Positions 9,536-19,737 of a stretch of DNA of 64,000 bases are shown here, in pieces. Origin of the DNA: an uncultured Bacteroidales bacterium (GTDB lineage: Bacteria; Bacteroidota; Bacteroidia; Bacteroidales; P3); NCBI GenBank assembly GCA_905233475.1, contig CAJOEN010000031.1, positions 1 through 64,000 of the forward strand, read 5' to 3'. The translations under genes and the position numbers were made by a program. The notes under the pieces are model-generated. The model worked only from the letters and a program-made list of their open reading frames with translations. It made no database searches and was not told the origin of the DNA. Position 1 is the stretch's first letter, and each line of letters begins with the position of its first letter.

Positions 9536-12007
9536 ATGAAAGTATCGTACAAATGGTTGCGTGATTATGTGAAATCCGAACTTACCCCACAAGAGATTGA
9601 CGACGTGCTGACATTCAGCGGTCTGGAAATAGAAGGAATAGAAAAAGTGGAAACCATAAAAGGAGGCTTGGAGCATGTGGTTATAGGCAAGGTTGTTACC
9701 TGCGAGCCGCACCCCGATTCCGACCACCTGCACGTAACCACGGTTGATGTTGGAGGCGATAGGCTACTCGACATCGTTTGCGGAGCACCCAATGTGGCGG
9801 CAGGACAAAAGGTTGTCGTAGCCACCATAGGCACACAGATATGGACATCCGACACGGAGTTTTTTGAGATAAAGAAATCCAAAATACGCGGATGTGTGTC
9901 GGAAGGCATGATATGTGCCGAGGACGAACTCGGTCTCGGCAGCTCCCACGACGGCATTATGGTATTGCCCGACGATGCCACTGTGGGCATGCCCGCCAAG
10001 AAATATTTCGGTGTGGAAGAGGACTACGCCATAGAAGTGGCTATCACCGCCAACCGCTCCGACGCCACCTCGCACATAGGCGTAGGACGCGACCTTGTGG
10101 CTGCCTACAACACCCAGCACGGTGGCAACTTGAAACTGGAAATTCCCTCCGTTGAGGCTTTCAGGCAGGACAACGATGCCCGTAAAATAGCTGTTACTGT
10201 GGAAGATACCGAAAATTGTCCACGTTACACAGGTCTTACCATAACAGGAGTCAAGGTGGCCGAATCCCCCGAATGGCTGCGCAACAAGCTGTCGGCAGTG
10301 GGCATCCGTCCCATCAACAACATTGTGGACATAACCAATTTTGTGCTGATGGAGATAGGTCAGCCCATGCACGCCTTCGACGCAGACAAGATTGACGGAG
10401 GGCATGTGATTGTGAAAAAACTGCCCAAGGACACCATGTTTACTACTTTGGACGGTGTTCAGCGCAAGCTCAACGGCACCGAGCTGATGATTTGCAACGA
10501 GAACGAGGGCATGTGCATAGCAGGAGTGTTCGGCGGCGAGAAATCGGGCGTTACGTTCGAAACTACCAACATATTCCTCGAAAGCGCCTATTTCAATCCC
10601 GTGAGCGTGCGAAAAACATCTAAGTATCACGGCCTCAAGACCGACGCCTCGTTCCGCTACGAGCGCGGCTGCGACCCAAATATCACCGTATATGCCATAA
10701 AACGCGCCGCACTGCTGATAAAAGAACTTGCGGGTGGAAGCATAAGTTCCGAAATAACAGATATTTATCCCAATACGATAGAACGTTGCAGGGTGGATAT
10801 AAACTACTGTAGAATTTTCAGTTTGATGGGCAGAGAAATCCCTGTAGCTACCATCAAATCAATACTTTCCATGCTCGATATACAAGTGGAGGGCGACAAC
10901 GACGAAGGAATGACGGTGCTTGTGCCAACCAACAAGGTGGATGTAACACGCGAATGCGATGTGGTTGAGGAGATTATGCGTATATACGGCTACAACAACA
11001 TTGAATTTGACGACAGACTGCAAAGTTGCCTCTCGTACAGCCACAAACCCAATCCTAACAAAATGCAGAACGTTGTTGGTAACTATTTGGCCAACAATGG
11101 TTTCAGCGAGATAATGAACAACTCGCTTACCAAATCGGAATACTACGAAAACAACGAGGATTTCAGTCCTGCCAACAACGTTGTGATACTCAATCCGTTG
11201 AGCAAGGAACTTAACGTAATGCGCCAGACACTGCTATACAGCGGCTTGGAATGCGTGGTGTACAACCTCAACCATAAAATACTGAACCAGAAGCTGTTCG
11301 AGTTTGGCAAGATATACTGTTACAATCCCGAACAATCCGAAAATCAGGATGTTACAAAACGTTATTTCGAGGAACGCCATCTCTCACTTTTTGCCACAGG
11401 TAGCGAAATTCCCGAAAACTGGAAATTAAAATCGGAAAAAACGGATTTCTATTACCTTAAAGCACACGTTATCAATATCTTGTGTCGTATGCGTATGAAT
11501 ATGGGACGCATTATTGCCGAGCCGGCCCAAGCACATTACTATTCTTCTGGTATCGACTTGATTTTCAAGGATAGCCGTAAGGTTATAGCGTCTGTTGGGC
11601 AGCTTTCGAAAGCCGTTCTCAAACGGATGGACTGCAAGCAGGAAGTATTTTATGCCGACATCAACTGGGATTTGCTTCTGAAAAACATTCCAGCCAAGGA
11701 CATAACCTACGCCGAAGTGCCGAAGTTCCCCGAAGTTCGCCGCGACCTTGCCCTTGTTATCGACAAAAACGTAAGCTTTGCCGAAATAGAACGTCTCGCT
11801 TATGAAACGGAGAAGAAACTGCTGAAAAAAGTAGGATTGTTCGATGTTTACGAGGGCGACCGCATAGAAAACGGCAAGAAGTCTTATGCCGTGAGCTTTG
11901 TTTTGCAGGATACCGAAAAAACATTGTCGGACAAACAGATAGAGGCCGTTATGGGCAAACTGCAAAAGACTTTCGAAAATAGGTTGGGTGCCAAAATACG
12001 TAGTTAG
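9536..12007 (+). CDS. pheT: Phenylalanine-tRNA ligase beta subunit
   Basis: Full-length 823 aa: MKVSYKWLRDYVKSELTPQEIDDVLTFSGLEIEGIE, tRNA-binding and B5 domains, C-terminal FDX-ACB domain. Confidence 0.97.
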   Translation: MKVSYKWLRDYVKSELTPQEIDDVLTFSGLEIEGIEKVETIKGGLEHVVIGKVVTCEPHPDSDHLHVTTVDVGGDRLLDIVCGAPNVAAGQKVVVATIGTQIWTSDTEFFEIKKSKIRGCVSEGMICAEDELGLGSSHDGIMVLPDDATVGMPAKKYFGVEEDYAIEVAITANRSDATSHIGVGRDLVAAYNTQHGGNLKLEIPSVEAFRQDNDARKIAVTVEDTENCPRYTGLTITGVKVAESPEWLRNKLSAVGIRPINNIVDITNFVLMEIGQPMHAFDADKIDGGHVIVKKLPKDTMFTTLDGVQRKLNGTELMICNENEGMCIAGVFGGEKSGVTFETTNIFLESAYFNPVSVRKTSKYHGLKTDASFRYERGCDPNITVYAIKRAALLIKELAGGSISSEITDIYPNTIERCRVDINYCRIFSLMGREIPVATIKSILSMLDIQVEGDNDEGMTVLVPTNKVDVTRECDVVEEIMRIYGYNNIEFDDRLQSCLSYSHKPNPNKMQNVVGNYLANNGFSEIMNNSLTKSEYYENNEDFSPANNVVILNPLSKELNVMRQTLLYSGLECVVYNLNHKILNQKLFEFGKIYCYNPEQSENQDVTKRYFEERHLSLFATGSEIPENWKLKSEKTDFYYLKAHVINILCRMRMNMGRIIAEPAQAHYYSSGIDLIFKDSRKVIASVGQLSKAVLKRMDCKQEVFYADINWDLLLKNIPAKDITYAEVPKFPEVRRDLALVIDKNVSFAEIERLAYETEKKLLKKVGLFDVYEGDRIENGKKSYAVSFVLQDTEKTLSDKQIEAVMGKLQKTFENRLGAKIRS

Positions 12008-12039
12008 CGTAATATGGCCTTTCCCTAAGTGCTTAATTT

Positions 12040-12606
12040 ATGGAAATGTATAGCATTGTAGAACAGGCGGTTAGGGTGCTTTCCTCGGGTGGTGTTATAG
12101 TGTATCCCACCGACACCATTTGGGGTATTGGCTGCGATGCCACGAATTCTTCGGCCGTTGAGAAAGTGTGTGCCGTTAAAAAGCGCAATCCCGGAAAGAG
12201 TATGCTTGTATTGTGTTCCGATTTTGAGCAGGTTATGGAATATGTGACGGATTTCGATGAAGGAATCATAGCATTTGTGGAGAAGCAGGAACGTCCTACT
12301 ACGGTTGTGTATCCTAAGGCGACAAACCTGCCTGCAAACCTCGTGGCTTCCGACGGTAGCATTGGCATACGGGTGCCGCGTTCTGCATTTTGTCGCACTC
12401 TTATAGAAAAATTCGGCAAGCCTATAGTAAGCACTTCGGCAAATTTTTCAGGACAGAAACCGCCCGCCGCTTTCGTGGATATTGACGCAAGGCTACTCGA
12501 AATGGCTGATTTTGTGGTGCCTGCAGATTGTAACGACTCGGACACAGGTAAAAGTTCACAGATAGTGAAAATAGACAAAAACGGTGAAAAGACACTTCTT
12601 CGATAA
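12040..12606 (+). CDS. L-threonylcarbamoyladenylate synthase (Sua5/YrdC family)
   Basis: GGVIVYPTDTIWGIGCDATN, KKRNPGKSMLVLCSD, GSIGIRVPRSAFCR, PIVSTSANFSGQKPP. Confidence 0.93.
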   Translation: MEMYSIVEQAVRVLSSGGVIVYPTDTIWGIGCDATNSSAVEKVCAVKKRNPGKSMLVLCSDFEQVMEYVTDFDEGIIAFVEKQERPTTVVYPKATNLPANLVASDGSIGIRVPRSAFCRTLIEKFGKPIVSTSANFSGQKPPAAFVDIDARLLEMADFVVPADCNDSDTGKSSQIVKIDKNGEKTLLR

Positions 12607-12701
12607 AAAAATAAATATTTTTTGACATATCAGAAAATAAAAAAAAACAAACTGCGTTATCTGAAAGACATTTAAATAACAAAATATAAAAAAACTTCAT
12701 C

Positions 12702-13580
12702 ATGAAAAAAATAATAATTTTGGCTGGTTTCGTCGCATGTGCGGCGTTTACGTTCACATCGTGTAACTCTTCTGGCGAAGAGGAAAATCTCAGTGCCCAA
12801 AAGACAATTGACTCACTGCAAGCCATCGTCGATTCGAAAAATGACGAGGTGGACGCTTTGTTTGAAATCCTTAATGAAATTGAGGATAATTTGGCAAGTG
12901 TATCTTCCAAATTTGGACAGGTTGAGGAACTGCAACGCGGACAAGTGGAAGGTAAAAACGACGTCAAGCTGAAAATCAACAATCAAATTCAGCAAATAAA
13001 TGAAATGATGTCGCAGAACAAGGCAAAACTTGCCAAACTGAACAATCAAATCAAAACCTCGCACAAGGAAAATTCAAAACTGCAGGAATATGTAGAAAAA
13101 CTTCAGACCCGCATATCAGAACAAGAGTCTGAAATACAGAGGCTTGTAACGGAACTCGAACAAAAGAAAATCGTTATCGAAAACCTTAACAACGACGTGG
13201 TAACACTTACCGAGTCGAATGCCGCAAAAGACAAAGTCATAGAAAATCAGGTTAATGACTTGAACACAGTATATTACATTGTGGACACCTACAAAAACCT
13301 CAAGGAATACGGCATTGTAAACAAAACCGGAGGATTTATCGGTATCGGCAGAAAACAGCAGACAACCAACGATATGGACGTATCGGCTTTCACACCGATA
13401 GACAAACGTAAAGTAATCTCTTTGGCAGTTAATGCAAAAGGTGCTCAGGTTGTCTCCAAACACCCCGACAATTCATACGAACTTGTTTTCAACGAAGACA
13501 AAGTCTGCACACAAATCAAAATATTGAACCCCACAGAGTTCTGGAAAACAACGAAATATCTTGTTATTTCTACAAAATAA
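12702..13580 (+). CDS. Coiled-coil lipoprotein, hypothetical
   Basis: Lipobox FTSCNSSGEE; long charged coiled coil. Confidence 0.75.
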   Translation: MKKIIILAGFVACAAFTFTSCNSSGEEENLSAQKTIDSLQAIVDSKNDEVDALFEILNEIEDNLASVSSKFGQVEELQRGQVEGKNDVKLKINNQIQQINEMMSQNKAKLAKLNNQIKTSHKENSKLQEYVEKLQTRISEQESEIQRLVTELEQKKIVIENLNNDVVTLTESNAAKDKVIENQVNDLNTVYYIVDTYKNLKEYGIVNKTGGFIGIGRKQQTTNDMDVSAFTPIDKRKVISLAVNAKGAQVVSKHPDNSYELVFNEDKVCTQIKILNPTEFWKTTKYLVISTK

Positions 13581-13608
13581 GAAACGGTAAAAATATAATT
13601 ATAAATAT

Positions 13609-13643
13609 GAACGGGGAATTTTTCAAAAATTCCTCGTTTTTTT
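13609..13643 (+). terminator. Rho-independent terminator downstream of the coiled-coil lipoprotein
   Basis: ACGGGGAATTTTT-CA-AAAATTCCTCGT followed by T7. It lies inside the 5' extension of the dus ORF in the track. Confidence 0.75.
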
Positions 13644-13657
13644 GCAAAAATGGAGCT

Positions 13658-14644
13658 ATGGCAAAGATAGGAAGTGTTGATTTGGGCGCATTTACGCTCG
13701 CTTTGTCGCCGATGGACGACATAACGGACAAGCCCTTTCGTGGTGTTTGCAAAGATTTTGGCGCCGATCTGCTCATAACCGAGTTCATAGCTTCCGAAGC
13801 CCTGATACGCGAGGCGGAGAAAAGCCGTCGCAAAATGCAGTTCGACAGCAAGGAACACCCCATTGGGGTGCAGATTTTCGGCAACGAAGTGGAGCCGCTT
13901 ATACGCTCGCTCGAGTTTGTGGAGCAGGTGTCTCCCGATTTTGTGGACATCAACTGGGGGTGCCCCATGCGTAAGATAGCCGGACGCGGTGCCGGTTCGG
14001 GGGCCTTGCGCGACCCCGAACGACTTGTTTCCATTACCGCTGAGATTGTGAAAGCCTCCAGACTGCCTGTAACTGTGAAGACACGTCTCGGCTACGACGA
14101 AAACAGCAAACCAATTGTGGAGCTTGCCGAACGTTTGCAGGACATTGGCATAGCCGCCATAAGCATACACGGGCGCACAAAAACGCAACTGTACAAAGGA
14201 ACTGCAGACTGGAGCCTTATTGCCAAGGTCAAGGAAAATCCGCGTATGGCAATCCCCGTTTTTGGCAATGGCGACATCACTTCTCCCGAAATGGTGGTGG
14301 AGTACCGCAACCGCTACGGCGTGGACGGCATACTGATAGGTCGTGCGGCCATAGGCAACCCTTGGATTTTCGAGCAAAGTCGCCGTCTGCTGAATGGCAT
14401 GGAACTGCGGCAAGTACCCGTTTCGGAACGAGTGGCGGTGTGCCGCCGGCACCTGCTCGAAGCGGTGCGCTGGAAAGGAGAACGTACCGCAGTGTTGGAA
14501 ATGCGCAAGCATTATTCGGGGTATTTCAAGGCATTGCACGACTTCAAACCATTCCGTATGAAACTTGTGTCGCTGACAAACCTCGACGACCTGCTTCCCG
14601 TTTTTGACGATATAGAAAGGCATTACCAACAAAACGGACAATAG
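13658..14644 (+). CDS. tRNA-dihydrouridine synthase
   Basis: LSPMDDITDKPFRGVCKDFGADLLITEFI, DINWGCPMRKIAGRGAGSGAL, ISIHGRTKTQLYKG, GNGDITSPEM, IGRAAIGNPWIF. Start moved to MAKIGSVDL at 13658. Confidence 0.93.
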   Translation: MAKIGSVDLGAFTLALSPMDDITDKPFRGVCKDFGADLLITEFIASEALIREAEKSRRKMQFDSKEHPIGVQIFGNEVEPLIRSLEFVEQVSPDFVDINWGCPMRKIAGRGAGSGALRDPERLVSITAEIVKASRLPVTVKTRLGYDENSKPIVELAERLQDIGIAAISIHGRTKTQLYKGTADWSLIAKVKENPRMAIPVFGNGDITSPEMVVEYRNRYGVDGILIGRAAIGNPWIFEQSRRLLNGMELRQVPVSERVAVCRRHLLEAVRWKGERTAVLEMRKHYSGYFKALHDFKPFRMKLVSLTNLDDLLPVFDDIERHYQQNGQ

Positions 14645-14646
14645 TT

Positions 14647-15651
14647 ATGAATGTGCTGCTTACAGGAGCCAACGGATTGTTGGGACACAACATTATTTTG
14701 TGTCTTTTGGAGCATGGGCATAGCGTGCATGCCATTGTGCGTAGAGCTACATCCTTGTGCATACAGGACCCTAATCTGCATGTATTTGAAGGCAACTTTA
14801 TGAATTATAACGATTTGCGAAATGCCGCCGTTGGCTGTGCAGCTGCTATACATGCAGCTGCAACAACCGATATGAGCCAACTGTATTACTCTTGTTTCGA
14901 GGAAGTTATAGTGGAAGGTTCCGAAACAGTGATTAAGGTGTGCAACAATTTGAATATCAAAACAATAGTTTATATAAGTACCGCAAATACAATTGGTTAT
15001 GGTAATCCCGACAAGCCTGCCGACGAACACTCTCCAATGCAGTCGCCGTTTACCGAATCATTTTATGCCAAAGCAAAAAAGCATGCCGAAGAACTTTTTG
15101 TCGCACATTCGCAAAGTGCTTACAATCATGTAATTATAATAAACCCTGCCTTTATGCTGGGAGCTTACGACACCAAACCAAGTTCGGGAGCAATGCTGTT
15201 GGCCGCGCACCGCAGGCACGTCGCCCTAGCCACGAAGGGAGGCAAGAATTTTGTACATGCAGGTGATGTGGCACAGGCCGCCGTGAACGCCCTAACAATG
15301 GGCAATTCGGGAGAACGCTATATTGCAGGATGTAAAAATTTTAGTATCAAGGAATTATATTTGTTGCAAAAAAAAGTTACAGGCTATCCAAAATATGTTA
15401 TAACTCTGCCGACTGTGCTTGTAAAGCTCCTTGGTGTTTTGGGTAACTTATTGAGAGTATGTGGAATAGCTGTCGTATTTTCGTCGGTGAATCTAAAACA
15501 ACTTTGTGTTCAGGAATATTACACCTCCCAAAAGGCTGTAGAAAAACTTGGAATGCCGCAAACACCTGTGGAAAAGGCAATTGCCGACAGTTTAGGGTGG
15601 TTCGCACGCAAGGGCAAAATACGTCCAACGAAAAAAATGTCATTACAATGA
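14647..15651 (+). CDS. NAD(P)-dependent epimerase/dehydratase (extended SDR)
   Basis: MNVLLTGANGLLGHNIILCLLEHGH Rossmann motif; SDR-like active-site region. Confidence 0.88.
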   Translation: MNVLLTGANGLLGHNIILCLLEHGHSVHAIVRRATSLCIQDPNLHVFEGNFMNYNDLRNAAVGCAAAIHAAATTDMSQLYYSCFEEVIVEGSETVIKVCNNLNIKTIVYISTANTIGYGNPDKPADEHSPMQSPFTESFYAKAKKHAEELFVAHSQSAYNHVIIINPAFMLGAYDTKPSSGAMLLAAHRRHVALATKGGKNFVHAGDVAQAAVNALTMGNSGERYIAGCKNFSIKELYLLQKKVTGYPKYVITLPTVLVKLLGVLGNLLRVCGIAVVFSSVNLKQLCVQEYYTSQKAVEKLGMPQTPVEKAIADSLGWFARKGKIRPTKKMSLQ

Positions 15652-16202
15652 ACGCTTTGACTTACCTGCTCGCCGGAAAAACTCAGTACAACCTGCACTC
15701 GCCTTTTGTTTTCGGCCTTTACACCGAGGTTTTGTTGCCGCGGGTTAGTCCATCGTTTCTGCAAACCTGCGGACTCTCACTCCGCGACAGGCGCAATGCC
15801 GCGTTTATGTACAAACTTGCCGACCATTACGGATTGAAGAAAATTTTGGTGCGGAAAAAGCCCAATGTGTCCGGTGTTTTAGAGTGGGCGGAAGAAAAAC
15901 TTCCCCAGCTGTTGGGGACAGAGGCAGGCGTTTCGGGAAATGACTGTAAATCACCTTTTTGCGCAAGTTTGATGATATGCGATGCTGAAAGTTTTCTTTC
16001 GATGAAAAAAGAAAATTCAGAAATCTTTTCGCACGGAACGGTGGTTGTAGTGCCAGATATTCATGTGTTTAGTGCCAGCGAGCGACTTTGGGAAACTATA
16101 ACCAACGACACATCAAATATCCTGACCATTGACGTTTATACAATGGGAATGGTGTTTTTTCGCGAGGAACTCAGTGTACAGCGTTTCCTGCTAAGGGTTT
16201 AA
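15648..16202 (+). CDS. Hypothetical protein, degenerate relative of class I SAM-methyltransferase-like Bacteroidetes proteins
   Basis: YNLHSPFVFGLYTEVL N-terminal motif; ATGA overlap with the upstream gene. Confidence 0.6.
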   Translation: MNALTYLLAGKTQYNLHSPFVFGLYTEVLLPRVSPSFLQTCGLSLRDRRNAAFMYKLADHYGLKKILVRKKPNVSGVLEWAEEKLPQLLGTEAGVSGNDCKSPFCASLMICDAESFLSMKKENSEIFSHGTVVVVPDIHVFSASERLWETITNDTSNILTIDVYTMGMVFFREELSVQRFLLRV

Positions 16203-16352
16203 AACCTTTTATGCAATAATATCCATGCTTTCGAGCTTTATTCGTATTGTCATTTCACAGGCACATGATGATAACTTTTTGTAAAGAGAGGTAAGTAGGA
16301 CGTTTTTTTTCAGTATTTTTGCAAAAATAATTATTGAACAACGGCAGCTAAG

Positions 16353-18455
16353 ATGGACTATTCGTATTTAAGCACACCGATAGAGTACCTGCGTACTGTG
16401 GGACCAGCCCGTGCCACGCTTCTGCAGCGCGAGTTGGGCATACACACTTTCGGCGACCTTTTGGAATATTATCCATTTCGCTACCTCGACCGCACCAGAT
16501 TCATTACCATCAACCAGATTGCCGAAACCAACAACTACATTGTTACTAAAGGAGTTATAACCGACATAAAAACAGTGGGAGAGGGACGGAAAATGCGTCT
16601 GACGGCTATTTTGCGCGACGTTACGGGCAGTTTGGAATTGGTGTGGTTTCAGGGAATAAAATGGGTTAAGGAGAGCCTGCGTACCAATGTGGAATATCTG
16701 GTTTTGGGGCGTCCCACACTGTTCAACGGCAGTTACAACATAGCCCATCCCGACCTTGAACCCGTGAAACCCGAGGGCGAAGCCGTTGCACAATCGTTTA
16801 TACCGATATATTCGTCCACCGAAAAACTGAAATCCCGAGGGTTTTCCACCAAAGGCATATCCAAGATAATGTCGGTGCTGTTGGGCGATGCGCACGGAAA
16901 CATACCGGAGACACTACCCAAACACATAATAAGCCGTTTCGGACTGATGGGGCGCGAGGAAGCCATGTTCAACATACATTTCCCCAAAGATGCCGAAACC
17001 AACGCAAAGGCTGTGCGACGGCTCAAATTCGAGGAAGTGTTTATGATGCAGCTGGAGTACCTTTATGCCAAAACCGAACGCAGGGAAAAGGGTAGGGGAT
17101 TTGTTTTCAATCATATAGGAAATTATTTCAACAGCTTTTACAAAAACAACCTGCCTTTTGAACTTACCGGTGCCCAAAAACGTGTGGTGCGCGAAATTTA
17201 CACCGACATGCGTACCGGCAAGCAGATGAATCGTCTGCTACAAGGCGATGTGGGCAGTGGCAAAACACTTGTAGCTCTGCTATGTATGCTCATAGCCTGC
17301 GACAACGGTTTCCAAGCCTGCCTTATGGCACCGACTGAAATACTTGCTACACAGCACTTTGCCAATATTATGAAATTTCTTCAAAATATCGGCATTGAAG
17401 CGGAACTCCTTACGGGTTCCACAAAACCGGCAAGCAAACGAAAAATAAAAGAACGTCTGCAAAAAGGTGAAATACAAATACTTATAGGTACTCACGCTTT
17501 GATAGAAAAGGATGTGGTTTTTGCCAATCTGGGGCTTGTGGTGATAGATGAACAACATCGTTTTGGCGTTGAGCAAAGAGCCAAGATGTGGGCAAAGAAC
17601 ACCATTCCGCCCCACATTCTTGTAATGACGGCCACTCCAATTCCACGCACCCTTGCCATGACCGTTTACGGCGACTTGGACTGCTCCATTATCGACGAAC
17701 TCCCCCCGGGGCGCAAACCTATACGCACTTTGCACCAATACGACGGCGACAGGCTTAAAGTGTTTGGCTTTATGAAACGTCAGATATCCGCCGGACATCA
17801 GATTTACGTCGTTTATCCGCTTATCAACGAATCGGAAAAGCTTGATTTAAAAGACCTTATGGACGGATACGAAAGTATTTCGAGAGCTTTTCCGCAGCCT
17901 CAGTACCAGATAAGCATTGTGCACGGGCAGATGAAAGCCGATGCAAAGGACTATGAAATGGAACGTTTCAAAAAGGGACAGACACATATAATGGTTTCCA
18001 CTACGGTGATAGAGGTTGGTGTGGACGTGCCGAATGCTTCGGTTATGGTAATAGAGAACGCCGAGCGCTTCGGCCTGTCGCAACTGCACCAGCTGCGCGG
18101 ACGTGTGGGTCGGGGAGCCGAACAGTCGTACTGCATACTTATGACCTCCGACAAACTCACCACCGACGGACGGGCACGCATAAAGACAATGGTAGAGACC
18201 ACCGATGGCTTCAAAATTGCCGAAGCTGACCTCAAGCTGCGCGGCCCCGGCGATTTGCAGGGACTACAGCAGAGTGGCGTTATAGACCTAAAACTTGCCG
18301 ATATTGTGCAGGACGAGAATATGATACGTGTAGCCCGCGACACGGTGAACGAAATCCTTTCGTCCGACCCTCGGCTACTTTCGCCCGAAAACAGCCTGCT
18401 AAAACGATATGTGCAGAAAAAGTCGGCAAAAATAAACTGGGGTAGAATTTCATAA
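16353..18455 (+). CDS. recG: ATP-dependent DNA helicase RecG
   Basis: 700 aa: LLQGDVGSGKTLVALLCML, VIDEQHRFGVEQRAKM, MTATPIPRTLAMT, LHQLRGRVGRG. Confidence 0.97.
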   Translation: MDYSYLSTPIEYLRTVGPARATLLQRELGIHTFGDLLEYYPFRYLDRTRFITINQIAETNNYIVTKGVITDIKTVGEGRKMRLTAILRDVTGSLELVWFQGIKWVKESLRTNVEYLVLGRPTLFNGSYNIAHPDLEPVKPEGEAVAQSFIPIYSSTEKLKSRGFSTKGISKIMSVLLGDAHGNIPETLPKHIISRFGLMGREEAMFNIHFPKDAETNAKAVRRLKFEEVFMMQLEYLYAKTERREKGRGFVFNHIGNYFNSFYKNNLPFELTGAQKRVVREIYTDMRTGKQMNRLLQGDVGSGKTLVALLCMLIACDNGFQACLMAPTEILATQHFANIMKFLQNIGIEAELLTGSTKPASKRKIKERLQKGEIQILIGTHALIEKDVVFANLGLVVIDEQHRFGVEQRAKMWAKNTIPPHILVMTATPIPRTLAMTVYGDLDCSIIDELPPGRKPIRTLHQYDGDRLKVFGFMKRQISAGHQIYVVYPLINESEKLDLKDLMDGYESISRAFPQPQYQISIVHGQMKADAKDYEMERFKKGQTHIMVSTTVIEVGVDVPNASVMVIENAERFGLSQLHQLRGRVGRGAEQSYCILMTSDKLTTDGRARIKTMVETTDGFKIAEADLKLRGPGDLQGLQQSGVIDLKLADIVQDENMIRVARDTVNEILSSDPRLLSPENSLLKRYVQKKSAKINWGRIS

Positions 18456-18483
18456 AAAAATGTAATTAAAGACATCGATAAAC

Positions 18484-18987
18484 ATGACAGAAATACATCT
18501 GCGAGCCATTGAGCCTGAGGATATTGAGGCTATGTACCAGTGGGAGAACGACCAAACATTGTGGGCTACAAGCAACACTCATGCACCATTTTCGAAACAT
18601 GTTCTTACTCAATATATTATGGAAACACAGCGGTTCGACATACAAACATCCAAGGAACTGCGGCTTGTGGTCGAGGCAAATGGGCAAGTTGTGGGTTGCA
18701 TTGATTTGTTCAATATAGATGTGTTTAACCATCGTGCAGAGCTAGGAGTGTTGATAAACAATGACTTGCGAAATCGTAGCTACGCAACTTCGGCGATAAC
18801 GGCACTTTGCGACTACGCAAAAAAACATTTGCAAATGCACCAGCTTTGCGCCGAAATACTCACCGAAAACGCCGTGTCGCTACATCTTTTCGAGAAATGT
18901 GGCTTTCTGCGCACGGGAGAGAAAAAGGACTGGTTTTTCGAGAACGGATTTTACAAAAATGTTGCAGTTTATCAAAAGATATTGTAA
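18484..18987 (+). CDS. GNAT-family N-acetyltransferase
   Basis: MTEIHLRAIEPEDIEAMYQWEND, ELGVLINNDLRNRSYATSAITALCDYAKK, NAVSLHLFEKCGFLRTGEKKDW. Confidence 0.9.
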   Translation: MTEIHLRAIEPEDIEAMYQWENDQTLWATSNTHAPFSKHVLTQYIMETQRFDIQTSKELRLVVEANGQVVGCIDLFNIDVFNHRAELGVLINNDLRNRSYATSAITALCDYAKKHLQMHQLCAEILTENAVSLHLFEKCGFLRTGEKKDWFFENGFYKNVAVYQKIL

Positions 18988-19099
18988 CATATTGTTTATC
19001 AATGCGATGATTATGGAGAAGAGATTTTTTTCGTCGTGAAACATTTTTTTTGTAAATTTGTGAATTATTTTCAAAAGTACATTTAAAACGCAAATACTT

Positions 19100-19597
19100 A
19101 TGATACAACGCATTCAATCTTTTTTACTGGTTCTTGCCCTTGTGGGATTTATACTGCTTTTCCTTTTCCCCACGGCGACTTTCGAGGCAAAAATGAACAC
19201 CAACGTAACATCTTCGAGCCTGACATTGCTCCCGGGCGAAAACAGCCTTAATCCCGAAACAGGCGAGGCGTTTATGGCACAAAACTCTGTTATACTTATG
19301 ATTATGGCCATTGTTCTAGGCATTGGCACACTGGTTGGCATTTTCTTGTACAAAAACCGTGTCCGTCAGATGAGGTTTGTGTCCATGCTCGGACTTATCA
19401 ACTTGGTTTACATAGGCATAATGTTCCTTTCCATAATCCCCGATGCGGCGGAAAAACTTGCCAATATGGGTGAAGTTGAGACAACTTATTCGGTAGGCAC
19501 TTTCGTTCCAATAATAACGATAGTGTTGATAGTATTGTCTCAACGTGCCATACGTAGCGACGAAATGAAGGTACGTGCCGCCGACAGAATTAGATAA
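19100..19597 (+). CDS. DUF4293-like four-TM membrane protein
   Basis: MIQRIQSFLLVLALVGFILLFLFP; four predicted TM segments. Confidence 0.75.
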   Translation: MIQRIQSFLLVLALVGFILLFLFPTATFEAKMNTNVTSSSLTLLPGENSLNPETGEAFMAQNSVILMIMAIVLGIGTLVGIFLYKNRVRQMRFVSMLGLINLVYIGIMFLSIIPDAAEKLANMGEVETTYSVGTFVPIITIVLIVLSQRAIRSDEMKVRAADRIR

Positions 19598-19683
19598 TGT
19601 GCGCAAAATCAATATTTTATATATTTTTCAATCAAAAACATCAAAAAAAATCATTTTTTTTGCCTACATTGAAAAATTATTGC

Positions 19684-19691
19684 TATCTTTG
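19684..19691 (+). promoter_or_regulatory. Bacteroidetes-type -7 box (TATCTTTG)
   Basis: TAnnTTTG consensus upstream of the 19738 lipoprotein gene. Confidence 0.55.
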
Positions 19692-19737
19692 CAACACAAA
19701 AAAATAAATTATAATTAATCTAACACATTAAAAAACA

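Noticed and set aside
9764-10630. 288-aa antisense ORF (-) within pheT
   Set aside because: Shadow ORF of the strongly supported pheT reading frame; no signal or domain.
13445-14641. 398-aa antisense ORF (-)
   Set aside because: It is antisense across the clear dus gene and part of the upstream lipoprotein, with low-complexity His/Phe-rich translation and no recognisable domain.
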